Shown in pieces: positions 46,301-59,002 of a stretch of DNA of 64,000 bases. The notes below the pieces were generated by a model, which was not told the origin of the DNA, did not search any database, and saw nothing but the letters and a program-made list of their open reading frames with translations. Made by a program: the position numbers and the translations under genes. Numbering within the stretch: position 1 is the first letter of the stretch; each line of letters opens with the position of its first letter. Location of the stretch: the NCBI GenBank assembly GCA_013368325.1, contig JAACJK010000113.1, forward strand, positions 496,001 through 560,000. The letters run 5' to 3'. This DNA comes from Ephemerocybe angulata. Its lineage: Eukaryota; Basidiomycota; Agaricomycetes; Agaricales; Psathyrellaceae.

Positions 46301-47393
46301 CAAGCAGCGAATACGACTCGGACTCGGATGGCTCTGAATTAACCTCAGCATCGGGCTCGGGGACAACAGACTCGGAGATGGACAGCCAGGAAAGCAATAG
46401 TCATCAACCCAGTAATCTTCCCCCAGTCCCTTCTTCTTCATCACCAAATGGTCGACCTCCCACGCCCCCACCGAAGGACTCACGGAGGACAGGCTTGATC
46501 CAACCTCAAAGTAGAGCCTCTTCGTCCGTCGCCTCGTTTGCCAGTACAGACGCATCGTCCTCCTCAGCACAGAAAACAGCTTCACGCAAGCGGTCAATGT
46601 CTCTGCGGAACGTACGATCCATCAATTTCTCGAAGAATGGGATCTCTCTCGGGAAGAAGAAGGAACCGAACGCTCCTCCTGTACCGGCGTTGCCAGCTTC
46701 AGTGAATGGGCTATCCGCCTCAAATAGTAGAGCCAGTTCGAGGCCGATGCCTCCAGCGAGCCCTGTTGCGTCCTCAGCGAGCAGCGTTCAGCGTACCCCA
46801 TCCACCGGGGGAGGCAGCGGCAGACCAAGCCCTCCCATCCGGTCTTCATCAACAAAGACACTCAGACCGGGCTCATCGTCGTCGGGTACCACATATGCCT
46901 CCGCGAACTCTGCTGCAGGGTCAACAAGCTCCTTGCATCACCTCGATGTAAATACAGCTCTATCCCCCGGAGCATCCATGCGCCATTCACCTCTTACGCA
47001 GTCGCCTTCGACGATATCGCCACTCGACAATCAGCCTCCTGCGCCTCGCACCACCCCTTCGCGATCTGGGACCATGGATTCCGTGTCATCCACCCTTTCC
47101 CGTCGACCTACTATGCCGACGCGCGCTCCCCCACCGCCGCCGCCTCCTGCAGAATCGTCGTCGCCTCCAGTTGGGCAGCAACCAACAAAACCCAAGAAAC
47201 CGAAGGTGGCTAAGAGTGGCGCAATAGAGCCTCCAAAGTTGACAGAGATACCCAAGCTGTTGCCGGTGTTTGTTGAGATGGTGTGTGCCCACGACCATTT
47301 TTTCGTCCATGCGTCGGTATACTAACGGAGGCGCGTTGTATCTAGATGCGTCCCATGCTGCGTCCTCGAAAGAGGACAATGAAGGCAACTTGA
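43365..47393 (+). CDS. PX domain protein with PX-associated and DUF3818 domains (Lec1/YPR097W type)
   Basis: Exons 43365-44006, 44060-44146, 44196-44661, 44711-44807, 44854-44999, 45051-45105, 45156-45570, 45624-45774, 45842-47280 and 47346-47393 give 1181 aa. The N-terminus is the PX-associated (PXB) region (LTPLRAHYLKKTLVQLQFSK). The PX phosphoinositide-binding domain follows (EFIIRTKRSRYHDVYVSRRY, GDFKTLANE, RLPPPKDR). Next is a DUF3818-like region (RLTLRSYIKSLLSSRAIGDS, SVVEWARIS, LDLFLAQPFGGRSLLQRMF, DLKVLTHLYQRLRDREQLIG, HPGKERAEILTEVDKVALHH). The last ~400 residues are Ser/Pro-rich and disordered. Yeast YPR097W (Lec1) is tied to lipid/ergosterol organisation. Exon 10 (MRPMLRPRKRTMKAT) depends on the last intron being real; otherwise the protein ends at 47325. 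Confidence 0.85.
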
Positions 47394-48291
47394 CCGGTGT
47401 CGGGACCAGGGCACTAGTTGCATTCCTACCCGCCCACTGCATCGAGTGGATCTCAGGTTGATTTTCGTCCGTTATTTCTGTATCTGGGCTCTTCCCCGAC
47501 CCGCACATCGCTTAGTCGCTTGCTTGCTTGCACTCTCACCCACATTCCAGCCCTTAGTCTATAGATATAGGGTTCACCTTCATTCCTTGTTGCACACTTC
47601 GCTTAGGGACAACGCGTAGGCCTGTTGGACCAATTGTTTCTGTGTAGACTACTCTATTGGACTCTTGTACTGCCTTGTTAAGATTCTGTGTGTGCTTGAG
47701 ATTTTTCTAACTGCATTACATTCCAACGGTCTTATTCATTACCCTAAGTTGTTGAGGTGCGGTCTCCAAAAGAAAAAGTGATCTTGTTTTCTTCTTTGGT
47801 CGATGCTAGCCTCGTGCCTGCGCCTTGACAAGCTTGACAGGGACCCACAATCTCACACATCTAGAAGCTTGACAAGTCCAAAGAACACCTCACAACGTTT
47901 ATGTTTTCTGGTTTCGTTACTCCGACCTTACGGCTTCAACTCAACTTGAACAACGCTTCAGTGGTGTTAGCGTGCGCGACCGTTCCACTGACACGCCCGT
48001 CAATCGTACTTCAAGTTCAGTATGGCGCCTACAAGTCGCTCCATTGTGGACCCACATCCGCCGTGTCGGTTGTGTGTATAGAGGAAAAAAGTATCTCCAA
48101 ATCTTTCTATGATTTCCCGCAGGGTGTACATCCTGAGATACAGTCCACATCCTGTCAGTCTGGTATGGGTATGGGTATTATGATGAATGTATCAATGGTG
48201 CCTCGCTAGTCACCGCAACTAAATCCAGAAAAGATCGACACAGACAAGTCAGAAACACCGTGATATCAGAGCAAGAACGGCGACAGGTCGC
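47394..48291. other. Intergenic, convergent 3' ends
   Basis: Between the stops of the PX-associated gene and the transhydrogenase. T-rich after 47470, consistent with a 3' UTR. Short frames only; no gene recognised. Confidence 0.4.
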
Positions 48292-50725
48292 TCAGTAATC
48301 GAACGACCGTTCCAGAATCTTGGTAATATGCTCCCTCCCATCCGAGCCGACGATATCGCCAATCCCAGGCGCAAGATCCAGCACGCGGCGCTGTGGCAAA
48401 GTGCCTTCCGCGAGCATTCCAATATCCCCGGACTTGTATCTAAACGCGTATAGCGTTGCAAAAAGGAGAAGGAGAGAACATTATATCAGCATGAGCTCGT
48501 AGCACATAAGTATCCACTGATGCCAGTGTGGAGAGTACGAACCCAATGGCCTTCAGGCCCCTCGGCACGCCAAGCCCGTCGAGGAAGCGGGCGATGGCCT
48601 CGTAGACGTGGGCGCCCAAGTCCCTGTCTGCTATCTTCAGGATGCTCGGGTCCGTGACCGTCGTGCCGTTAAATATGGCGAGAACTTGGCGATGGCGGTC
48701 AGGCGCGGAGGGTGCCGTGAATTCAAAGACTAATAAGTAAGGCGTTGCGAAATAGGACAAGAAGATATCAGTAAGCTGTGGTTCTGTTGAACTTTGAATA
48801 GCGCGAGCGCGCGCGGTGGGCACACCGGGCGCTTGAAATTAGGACTTACCTGCCGGGCCAGTTAGCGCAACACTATGTTTCGTACAATGTGTAACAGGGA
48901 GTAGATATGGACGGAAATAGTGTTAGTAAAACAGGCTTGTATATCATGCCATGCCAGCAGGGGATCGGCGTGGAGCATTAGAAGTGCTTACCTGATTCCA
49001 TGGGGGATAATGGGGAGGTCGGTGACATAGCCCGGATGCTTATACTTAGGTCCCTTCTTGTTGAGGCCGGAAATCTGCAGCCAAAGGACGAAAGTGATTT
49101 AGTACAACGGCTGATGTACAGGGAAAGTCCCAAATGAAGATAGAAGATAAACCGCGAACAGACGAACGGAAGAACCGATCTAATGCCTGCAGATCGAAGA
49201 AGGCCGTCATCGGCGGCACTTACGGGATAACTCATGCCATGACAAAGATGAACGCCTGCGTTGCCAAAGCCAATGCCTGCAAAGGACGAGGCCAATCTAG
49301 TAAAGCGAAAGCGCAATGTGTGTTTGTGTGCGTCAGCAGTATGTCCCATGACACGGGTTTAAACTTCGAAGGTGACTTACAGCATCTGTCGGCGTGCTTC
49401 GGGGTCATCGTGCTCCTTTGCGACCCTTGGAAGGTTCTTGACCGTGGTCTGAAGCGCCCACAGGGAGAAGATGTCAGCAACGGGGTTGCTCCCTTGATAT
49501 GCCGGGCGAAGTATGGGGTTCGCCGGACGAGGCACACGCTCGGTGTACCTGAGGATAGCAAGAGGAGCAACATTGAGCACGGAATCATGGCTATGTACGG
49601 GCATCTTTTGATGTAGAACTTACGGGATGGCGGTATAGCTCTCAAGACTGTGGAAGAGAACATCAAGGCCAGCGCTTATCTGAACAGCTGTGGGGCAGCT
49701 CTCCGTGTTATGAACGTCCTGATCGCAAATGAGAACTTGCTCTGATGCATGGAATGGTGCTTGCATACCACGACACCAAGGACCGGTTTAAGGGCACGAT
49801 TGGCGATGCCTGTTTTAAACGCCCTAGAGGTGATATCCAGGATAGCGGTACCAGTGGTTTCTGAACCAGTGCCAGCGGTTGTGGGTACAGCAATAAGTGG
49901 TCTTAGAGTCTGCTTGATCGGGAGTCCTTTGCCAATGGGTGCGTTGATGAAGTCCATAAGATCAGCATCTTTGTAGACTGTGAAACTATTTGACGGTCAG
50001 AAAATGGTTCGCGAGGAGGAAGGTGTATACACACAGATTGGCTGCTTTAGCGGTATCAATTACGCTTCCACCACCGACCCTAATAATCCTATCAGCATGA
50101 GGCCGGCTTGCATGGATTGTTTGCTTACGCCAAGAAATGACTGAAGTCGTGCTTTCGAGCCCATGCAATGGCGTCTCGCCAGCTGGCCTCTGTGGGCTCG
50201 ACGGAGACATTCTCATAGACCTCAAAAGGAAGATCTGATTCTGCTTCGAGGGCAGCAATCGCCTGAGCAGAAATAGGGGCGTTTAGCATGGGTGAAGGCG
50301 GCTGGAGCGTGATGTAGACGTACAGATTGCATGGGCCTGAGTTTAGCTACATTCGCATCTGTAAACACTCCAACCTGGGGGAGAGGTCGGTCAAAGTATA
50401 TTCCAAGCTGAAAAGGCAACGGACCTTCTTGGCCTTCATATTCTTCAAGTCCATGCCCACTTCACGCGTAACTCCATCTCCGAAACGCAAATTGGAGGCT
50501 GCAACCTAGTAATGGTGAGTCTAGACTAACCCTGTTAAAATTCTAGACACGTACCTCGAACGCATACTCGCGCTCTGGGACAGGGGTCGCAAAGTGCCGC
50601 AACTGGTTTATGGCTTGGACCTGGCCGTGGGGGTGGTGTGCGGCGGCATGGGCGCCGTGGCAGGGACAGCTGGTGTGCTGAGAAGCGTTTATGAGGCGCA
50701 ATATGGTGTTTCTGGAGGCAGCCAT
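48292..50725 (-). CDS. ADHFE1: Hydroxyacid-oxoacid transhydrogenase, mitochondrial (ADHFE1)
   Basis: Iron-type alcohol dehydrogenase fold enzyme that couples oxidation of 4-hydroxybutyrate to reduction of 2-oxoglutarate, giving D-2-hydroxyglutarate. Exons 50555-50725, 50425-50505, 50324-50374, 50129-50262, 50035-50079, 49769-49985, 49624-49718, 49381-49548, 49224-49296, 48992-49074, 48850-48872, 48543-48729 and 48292-48439 give 491 aa (human enzyme 467). A basic, hydroxylated N-terminus suits mitochondrial import. Signatures are [98 protein letters not shown] and [14 protein letters not shown]. Metal-ligand Asp/His in [10 protein letters not shown] and CHGMSYP are present. One exon is only 23 nt. 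Confidence 0.93.
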
Positions 50726-51158
50726 GACTCTGGGGGAGGAAGAACGAGCGGTGTCCCGCCATCGCGCTTAAGAGCCTTCCCCAGACGAAGCTCCGGACGT
50801 GACGCGGGGTAAAATCCGCCACATGATCCGCTTAGTCAGCCCGGTTACTATCAGCGGCGGTCTTGCTGAATTGACGCTGGTCTCTGCAGGAAATAAACTT
50901 TTTGAAGATGAATAAAAGAGAGGTAGAGGCCAGACTGCGGTCGTCGTCGGGATGGAGAGTGCGGCGGGATGTATGTATTGTTGTCGGGAAGCACAAGCCG
51001 GCGCGGCAGTTGATGTGATGAATTGGACGGATGTGGCCAGCTGGACAAGGCTTTCCCAGCCCTAAGAGTGTGTTCTTCCACCACCACTCGCCTGTTCCTT
51101 CTCCCCAACTGCTGGTCCTTCTCCGTCTGGTCGCCATTCATTTGGTCTATCTTCGCCC
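50726..51158. other. Divergent promoter region
   Basis: 433 bases between the transhydrogenase start (leftward) and the aspartic protease start (rightward). No clear TATA box; no gene. Confidence 0.35.
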
Positions 51159-53388
51159 ATGAAATCCCTGTCTTTTCTCTTCCTGGCTCTGCTCTCCGCC
51201 AGCACGTCCCTCGCAAGCCGTGGTCATTTCCGCCAAATCCCAACAACACCGCACATTCACCGCAGAGAGCCGCAGCCCGCCTCAGACTCGCAAACCCAGG
51301 TCGGATCAACGAGCGACGGTGTAGATAGCTCATTCGATCTCAAGTACGCCCGAAATACTACCCTTCTGTTACTCTTTCTGACCCGCCGGCCTCTTCAAGC
51401 TCTGTTCATGACCTGATTTACTTGGCCGACGTGAGTTGCATCGGTTTATCGTCTATTTCTCCCACTAAAAGCCAGTCTAGATTACTGTCGGAGGCAAAGG
51501 TCTGTCCCCCAGCGCCTCAGGCTTCCCAACTTTACCAACTTGCATTTTCAGACTATGCCGTCCAGCTCGACACTGGGTCGTCGGACCTCTTCATCAAGGG
51601 ACCAACCTCACCCATCCCTGGGACAACGGAGACGGTGTGTATCCACCTTCTCGTATTTGCTTGGCCTCAACTGACCGCCCATCTCAGGCCTTGATGCACA
51701 ATCTCTCGGTAAGCACTGCCCGCCGACTTTATATCTCCGGGTCTCAACGGTCGACATATGTAGTATGCAATTGGGTGGGCTTACGGTAACATAGCCTATG
51801 CACCTGTGGAATTCCTCAAGTGCGTTGAGCAAGCTAGTCCTGTCCTGAAGACACTTCTAACAGACTCTCCAGCATCTCCGTTCAGTCACAAGCATTCGTC
51901 GACGCGGATAACGCCAACAACCCTGCGCTTGGATACGGCGCTGCAGGAATTGCGGGTCTTGGCTTTACCCGACTGTCGTCTATCGACGATGCTCTTACCA
52001 AGGCAGGTTCAACGACAGGGAAGAGTCTCCTGCAAAACCTCTTCGAAGCCAACCCCAACGAGCCCAACTACATGACATTTGCTTTGCAGCGCTCAACAGA
52101 GAACGACGACGACGTAGAAGGAAGCTTTACTATTGGTGAGAACCGGAAGTTGTATTTCAAATTTGATGCAGGATCCTGACCGACTGTCGCAGGAGAACTC
52201 GAGGAAGAATATTCTGCAATCACGGGGAACGCGCCTATCTCAACGTGGCCCATCCAGAATCCCTACCGATGGAATGTACTCCTTGACGCCCTCATTGTAA
52301 ACGATACTATCACGCCAGGAACTACCAACATTGTCGGTGCGCCGTCGAACAAGGCAGTTGTCTTGCTCGACAGTGGTTCCTCCTACACGTAAGCACTTTT
52401 TCTAGATCATTCATCCTGCTGCACCGTCGCTTAACTCGAACACAAGATACGCACCTCCGGCCATTGTCGAGGCAATCTACAAGAATGTTCCTGGTGCAGC
52501 ACTCGATACAGCCAGCGGCTATTGGCGTGTTCCATGCGAGGTGGAGATTAACATGGCCTTGCAAATCGGGTTCGTGGTTCCTTGAAAGAAAATTCATTCC
52601 AGACCAACCCAAAACTAACAAACCTTCTAGTGGCCAAGTATTCCCTGTCCACCCCCTTGACGTCACCCCAAATGTTGTGTCCGATAGCAGCAAGTGCATT
52701 GGATCGTTTGTTCCCCAGGCCCTCGGCCCAGACTGGGACTTGTAAGGCTCTGCTTTCTTCCCTGGTGCCGCCGCAGTAAGCTGACAGTATTTTTAGCGAC
52801 TGGCTAATTGGAGACAATTTCCTCCGCTCTGTTTATTCGATGTATGATTTCGGCGACTTCGACTCGTCTGGCAAGATGGGCTCTCCCTTCATCAAGCTCT
52901 TGTCCATTGTCGACGCGGATGATGCATCTGTTGCGTTCCACAAGCAGCGAGGCGGCGTTCCCCGCACCAACATCACCTTCACCGGTCTCGACGGAATCTC
53001 AGTCGCGCCTTCCTTCTACATCTCCAACGACATCTCCAAGTCCCTAGACATGATCGGTACCTGGATGCCGGCCATCCTCGCCGTCGTGGCACTAAACGCC
53101 TTGGTCGTCCTCGTCGGCTCAATCGTCTGGATCGTTTCCTTTATCCGCAAGCGCCGACGCCGCGCAGCTGGCCGCACGCCCCGCAACCCGCGCGCCCGCT
53201 CGGGCATGGGCCTCAGCCCCATCAACAGCTACATTGCCGGTGTACCGCAGTCCGCCGGCAACGGCTCGCAGCACCACGTATACGAGCCCGTCTCCATGGC
53301 GCTTACAGAGGACACATTTGTGCCCCCGTCTCCCGCGTTCCACAGTAAGATGTCCGGCGGGGACAGACCCAAATCGGCTGCGCTTTGA
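51159..53388 (+). CDS. Membrane-anchored pepsin-like aspartic protease (family A1)
   Basis: Exons 51159-51343, 51400-51430, 51481-51499, 51552-51634, 51688-51708, 51764-51819, 51873-52135, 52193-52388, 52447-52569, 52631-52741 and 52797-53388 give 559 aa. A signal peptide (MKSLSFLFLALLSASTSLAS) precedes a short propeptide. Catalytic motifs are LDTGSSDLF (D85) and LLDSGSSYTY (D279), each in the family context ITVGGKDYAVQ and VVLLDSGSS, with WLIGDNFLRSVYSMYD near the end of the domain. A membrane helix at ~452-478 (MPAILAVVALNALVVLVGSI) is followed by RKRRRR and a Ser/Pro-rich cytosolic tail. The layout fits a surface or endomembrane sheddase/yapsin-like enzyme, but the anchor is a helix, not GPI. 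Exons of 19, 21 and 31 nt occur. Confidence 0.9.
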
Positions 53389-53989
53389 GCGTGGTGCTGT
53401 GTCATTGCCATTTACGACTGGTTGTATGTACCAGGCGGCGTGTTTGCGCCGTCTGGCTTTACGATTTTAGCTCCCCTCCTCCGCGACTTTTTATACCTAC
53501 CCCCACATCCAACACACAAACGTCGTCTTCGACCCTACCCTTCTTTTATATACGCGGACTCTTAGGACGACGCTGTTGCTGCTCGCTGCTGACCGACGGA
53601 CTGACTGCATAGTACAAACCGCTGCTATGGACTTTACATCAAGGCTGCTGCTACATAGTTCAACCTGACCAAACCCAAACCCCTGTCCCGCACCTCTCCC
53701 ACCCGCTATTACCCATGTGCATGTGGATTTACTGACCTTTATTGTAAGTTATGGACTAGTTACCTTGTTATCTTGATAATCACTCTTTTGCTGTCGTGTT
53801 TACACTGGTGTACTGGAGCTGCTGTTTAGATTTCGTAAGGTGTGCTTTGCCGTTGGGTGTTATCAACTTTTTCTGGAAAGGGAGTGGGGATAGTTGGCAA
53901 TCTAATTAAACCAGGTTCTACGATAAATTACAGCACTAGGTATTCGTAAGATAAGTAAAGATATACGTGCGACTGTCTAATGCACTCCA
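53389..53989. other. Intergenic, convergent 3' ends
   Basis: Between the stops of the aspartic protease and PPR genes. T-rich 3' UTR-like sequence; no gene. Confidence 0.4.
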
Positions 53990-55970
53990 CTAGTCTACGA
54001 GCTTGGTCGGAGTGTAACCGGTCGTTGGCTTGTTGAAGTCCCTGTTGAGCCTATCTTTGATCGCGAACCACTGCTTGAACTCTTCCTTTGAGCATTCGTC
54101 AGCATAGCCCTTGATCATATCACAGGCCTCAGACACCCCCTGCGCAAGCTTGGACGCAAAGAACCTCTGATTCTTCGCCGTCCTGTTCTTCATCGCGTCG
54201 TCTAAAGCGGTAGCCGAAGCGGTGCCCTTCTTGGGTACGATCTCGTCCAGACCAATGGCGTTGATGAGCCTGAGGCACGCCCGGATATTCGACCTGTTCT
54301 TCGTCCCCACAGCCGTCCGCATCAAACTCGAAATCGCCTCCACCGTCGGCCAGATATTCCGCCCCTGCTCCCTCTTATCGTACTTGGCCACGAGCCCCTT
54401 CGCCACCGCAGAATCCGACATCTCCTGTAACCGGTGGCCCGTCATAAGGTTGAACGTCGTCGCGGCAGACGGCCAATCCTGCGCCTTCCAGCACGCGGAG
54501 AGTACAAGATGGTACGTCGAGGTCGCAGGTCGGATGTGTGGCCCGTGCTCCGTCTTCTCGCGCTCCAACATCCACTCGAGGTACTGTAAGCTTGCGATGC
54601 CCAGCCCGCCCGTGGACAGGTTGTACCGCGCCTTGAGCACCTCCTCCACATGCAACCGATCGAGAATATCAACCGTCTTGCTGTTCCGCTTCACCATCTG
54701 GAAGAAGTGCATGCACGCAGAGAAGTCCTTTGCTTCGTTGCAGAGTTTCAGGATAGCTCCGAGCGACTGCCGGTTTAGAGGAAAGTGGCCTCTGAGTTTG
54801 TTGTTCTCCTCCTTCGCGAGGCCAAAGTAGTCGTGTGCGATCTTGAAGGCCAGCTCGTGGTCGACTGGCGCGCCTTGGGAGAGGGCGGAGATGGCTGCTG
54901 TTGCCGCGTATGCGTCGGCAAGCCCAGGTGATTTGGGCTGCACGTTCTTCTGCATCTGGTTCCAGAGCATGCGGGCGTCGCCGGCGACCTTCAGGCCCCA
55001 GTTCGCAGGAGCAGTAATGCCCTTCCCGCTCAGCCCGTGACGCATGTCCGTGAGGGCTTGGAAGAGAGCAGTGTAGATGAATTCGTTGGCCGAGAACGAG
55101 CCTTCGGGGTCGAGGGAGTAGTAGACGTCGAAGAGTTCTTGGTATTCGCCTGAATTGCCGAGAATTTTGATGTAGCCTGCGAGGGGAGTGGGTGTGATGT
55201 CGGGGCTATAGGGTTCGTGTTTCTTGAGGGAAGCAATGTGTCGCTGGAAATCTTCGTAGAGCGTCCTAGCGTTTTGAAGTTGTTTGGGGAAAGTGTTCCA
55301 CCTGTCAATACGAGATAGACCGCTGAAAAAGGTTTGGAAGGTTCGTGTCGTTGGACTAAGTCCACGCCTTTTCATCTGAAACCGAGGATGAGCACGCCGA
55401 CAACTACGAATGTAAGGTACAGCTCACATCTACGTATAATGCGTGTGCCAGCTGGAATCGCTGAGCTTTTAGTGCCTCCCACATCATCGTATTCCATACG
55501 ACCGCGTTCATAGCATCGCGGGGGGCGGTTTTGAGCATAGTGACGGCCTCGTCGATTTTGCCTTCGTCGCACAACCTCCTGATTCGCTTGCCCAGGACAT
55601 ACGGGTCCAATGGTTTATGTGAATCTTCCTCGACGTCTTCCTCCCGCTTCGCCTTCTCCTGCTGGAAACGTTGGCGACGAACGTACCGAGGAGCGTCTGA
55701 CCCTCCCACTGTCCGCTCCGAACCCTCCGTTGGCCTTCGCCCTCCAGCTCTATTCGGTGGCCCTGGCTTGCCCGTCCGTGCGTTCATGTAGGTTCGTGCA
55801 TTACTTGGCGTAGAGGAACCAACCACGAAATTGCTCGAGGTTTGTAGTGACTGTCGCGTCGCCGCGGCTGTAAGAGTCGATAGAGGTGCCGTCCTTTTAG
55901 CGTTCACCGACAGCGCGTTGAGTTGGAGTGCGCGGCACGAGCCATGACGGACAGCAGCATTAGAAAACAT
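53990..55970 (-). CDS. PPR-like mitochondrial RNA-binding protein
   Basis: Exons 55428-55970 and 53990-55375 give 642 aa. The N-terminus (MFSNAAVRHGSCRALQLNAL) is basic and hydroxylated, as for mitochondrial import. Helical hairpin repeats resemble pentatricopeptide repeats. Examples are AVVWNTMMWEALKAQRFQLA then HALYVDMKRRGLSPTTRTFQ, ANEFIYTALFQALTDM, and TYHLVLSACWKAQDWPSAAT then FNLMTGHRL. Fungal PPR proteins bind organelle RNA for processing or translation. The specific target cannot be inferred. The frame is open upstream to 56141, but those codons overlap the region of the divergent gene and the start at 55970 gives the better presequence. Confidence 0.75.
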
Positions 55971-56359
55971 AGAAATAGTCGCGAGCCAAGAAATGAGTGA
56001 CGGTCCGAAGGAGGTTTGTCGGAAGTATAAAAATAGCACCCTCGTGGGAACGCCGATCACAAGACCCGCCTTTTGACTTTGCAGCCATCTCGTTTGGTCG
56101 ACCAACTGCCTCCGCGCTTCTGCTAGTCTCCCCCCTTCCACCGTTATCTTCTTCTGGGTCTGTGAAATGGGCAGTTTGAGGCACAGGCTATCTCTCTATG
56201 TGGATTCAGCGTTAGAAATGACCATGAGCGTCCGGAAGCACTTTTCATGCAGAACACCATCTGAGACGCGCACCCGATGGCTCTCATCCGCCTCAAACTC
56301 GGAATATTGAGCTCGTTTCCAGTGCCTTCGCCGTGATTCGAAGCGCTACTTCCCCGGAC
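55971..56359. other. Divergent upstream region
   Basis: Between the PPR gene start and the promoter of the secreted-protein gene at 56452. No gene recognised. Confidence 0.35.
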
Positions 56360-56366
56360 TATAAAA
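56360..56366 (+). promoter_or_regulatory. TATA box of the secreted-protein gene
   Basis: TATAAAA lies about 86-92 bases before the ATG at 56452, a plausible core promoter with a ~55-base leader. Confidence 0.45.
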
Positions 56367-56451
56367 CCCCACTTTGGGTCGTTGCCATCGTGTCCCTTCG
56401 TTGCCCACCAGCCAACCTCTCAGTGCCTTCCTCCGCGTCTTGTCTGACACC

Positions 56452-57210
56452 ATGCTTTCCAGAACTCCGAAAGAAATGCTCGCCGTGGTTGTGCTCTTAC
56501 TGTCTATGAGCCTTGCTATGGCTGTACCTTGGGCCGGTGGTTTGCGATCTTCAATTGCATCGACGTCAGGGGGGATCATGACTTACATCGAGGCAATGGG
56601 GCCTCACAGCTTAGGAGAGGGAATCACTCGGCACCTCTCGGGACAAGGTACATTCAAACCCCCGGAAAGCTTTTGCATAACCTGTACTCCGTCTCTAACA
56701 TATCCCGAAACGTGCTATTTTAGCAGGTGAACCAGGGAACGTCACTATTGGAGTTAACGTCAAGAACCCGTCTATATTCTTCGTCCAAAAGAATCAGCTC
56801 TACCAATACATCAACGACACTACCATCTACCCCGTTAACGTCTACAATGTGACCATCAACAAGGCACCACCACTTCAGCTTATCCTTGGGAAGCAGCCTG
56901 ATGGTCTCAAGGGTGGGTCATGGAGATTCGCGGGAAGCATGTTGTACTACGACTTCCCTGGGCGGGACGAATCTTTCCTCAAGGAAAATAATCCAGAATA
57001 TCTCAAATACTTCAGATCGCAAGGGCTGTTCTACCATTGCGCGTTTCCAAACGCTAAATCCGGGGTCTTCATGTTCTATTACCTGTACGTGTATACACTC
57101 TTTCAAATGATCCATCGCACCCACTCACACCCACTGGAAATAGCCAGGACTCAGGTGTTAGCTGCACCCCCTTCACTCTACATAGTTTCATGCACGAGAA
57201 GAAGAAATAA
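56452..57210 (+). CDS. Small secreted protein of unknown function
   Basis: Exons 56452-56647, 56727-57084 and 57144-57210 give 206 aa. After MLSRTPKE a hydrophobic run (MLAVVVLLLSMSLAMA) ending AVPWAGG is a signal peptide. The mature part has three N-glycosylation sequons (NVTIGV, NDTTIY, NVTINK), aromatic-rich segments (GSWRFAGSMLYYDFPGRDES, GLFYHCAFPNAKSGVFMFYY) and two Cys. No conserved domain is recognised. Gene supported by the signal peptide, in-frame joins and an upstream TATA box. It could be a lineage-specific secreted protein. Confidence 0.65.
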
Positions 57211-57262
57211 TGCCATTCATCACGGAAATTACATTATCCCAATTTATAACGGACCACACTTT

Positions 57263-59002
57263 TTACTGAACCTTTTTCTTCCTGTTGATGGAAAGGTCCA
57301 ACCTCCGAGCGACCCCGGCAAGTACAAACAGAGTGAACAGCGCTGTTGCGACTGTCAGGCCCTTCTTGATGTGAGCAAGCGTTGAAACCTTGTAGGTAAC
57401 CTATTGAACATTCAAAGGGTGAGTACAGATACTGCGACGTTCGCCAGATGCACCCACATAGATCTCTTGAGCGTGCTTCAGCGTCAAATTCTTGTATCGC
57501 AGGGTGATAGATGGGCGCCCAACGGTGTCCAGGAAAGTAACATGTGTACCCATCACGGCCGACAAGGCGGGAAATGGCGTAACATAGGAAACATCACTGG
57601 ATCCACACTCGTTAGTTCACCGTTGCAGAAAGATCAGACAAATTCCACTAACGTTGCGCCTTCAGGAAGGATAATCTTGAGCTCCTCGTCGGTGATGACG
57701 GCACCAGGAATCGGGGTCAGAATGGGGATAGCGACTATGTAGGTCCCAGTCTTCTTGTCGTAGCTCGCCGAGCTCTCCAGGGGCGCATCCCAACCCAGAG
57801 TGAAGCTATAGTTCCAGCCGCCAAGAAGAGGATAGCGGGGACGGAGCTCGAGGATGCTATATTGGGAGCGCTGGGCCCCCTTGGGGGGTAAAGGTGCAAC
57901 GCGCAGCTTCGATGTGGAAACATTGCCAATGGTGTCGTAGTAATACGTGTTGCGGATGCCAGGAGGTAACCCCAAGGTGAGGGCCGGAAGGACATGTGGA
58001 GCACCCTTCTTGTTGTACCCTTGCATTTGATGTTCGATACGAGAGAAATGCCCCTTCAATCTGAAATTGTGGGTCAATGAATTGGTTTCTACACACCGGA
58101 TCCAGGAGCTTACTTGGGACCGGCATTGTATAGCGAGATGTCATCTTGGATGTTGAGATTCGCGCCCCAGTGACTTATCTCCACAGCGCGATTCAACTTG
58201 CGAACTTCCAATACGGGCTGTTCGTGGAAATAGTGGACAGTCACAGGTTGCTGGTATTTCTCAAGGAAGTTATCCGAGGTCGACGGCGGGACATCTTTAT
58301 AGGGGCCATAGACGACATTCGCGCCGTTCTTAGTCACAGCTGCATCGCCAACGAATGCGTCAATTCCCTGGGGTTCTGCCCAAGAGATGAAACGAGGGGT
58401 AAGAGCTCTAAATTGCTGTAAGTATAACTCGTAGGGCCCTGATAGAGGGGTAACTCACCTAAGCTTCGTCCTCTGAACCAAAGTCGAGTATGGACTCAAG
58501 ACGAAGAGGTCGGTGGTATACTTCAACGCCTGGTCCTCGTTCTGCGCTGCAGTCTGTGGCCAGGGCGTTGTAGCATGCGTTTGGATATTCTCAAACACAA
58601 TGTTCAGCGTCTTGTTTCCGGAGAGTGGCTTAGGAAGTGTGACATCGAAGAGAGACAGGTGCCTGGAATACGTTCGGAGTTGAGATTCAAGCCATCGTCA
58701 TTCCAACCTATTAACACGTACTTCTCAACGCGCTCAGTGAACGGGAGGGTCTTATCTTGACCCTTCACTTTCACTTCCACCCAGCTAGTCTTGGCGCGAT
58801 CCTCCTTGCCCAGAGCGATGGTATATGTCTTGAGGTTGTTCTCCAAAGCACGGATCGCGTATGTCGTCGTGACGTGGACTACGGAGCCGCCGAGCTCTAC
58901 CGTCCGGACAACGGCGGTGTTCTCAAACGACGACGCCCCACATAGCCCAGAGGTGATAGAGAGAAGCAGAAATAAGGGCACTGAGGCCCATTTCAACGAC
59001 AT
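57263..59002 (-). CDS. OST1: Oligosaccharyltransferase subunit Ost1 (ribophorin I)
   Basis: Subunit of the ER complex that transfers glycans to Asn of nascent proteins. Exons 58722-59002, 58459-58662, 58114-58407, 57653-58060, 57458-57596 and 57263-57400 give 487 aa, close to yeast Ost1. A signal peptide (WASVPLFLLLSITSGLCG) precedes FENTAVVRTVELGGSVVHVT. Family motifs follow: VHYFHEQPVLEVRKLNRAVE with HWGANL, LPALTLGLPPGIRNTYYYD, NISTSK-like NVSTSKLRV, ELRPRYPLLGGWNYSFTLGW and IILPEGAT. Then come THVTFLDTVGRPSITLRYKN and a C-terminal membrane helix (GLTVATALFTLFVLAGVA) with a basic end. The intron at 57597-57652 was placed to keep LPEGATDVSYVTPFPA. Confidence 0.92.
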
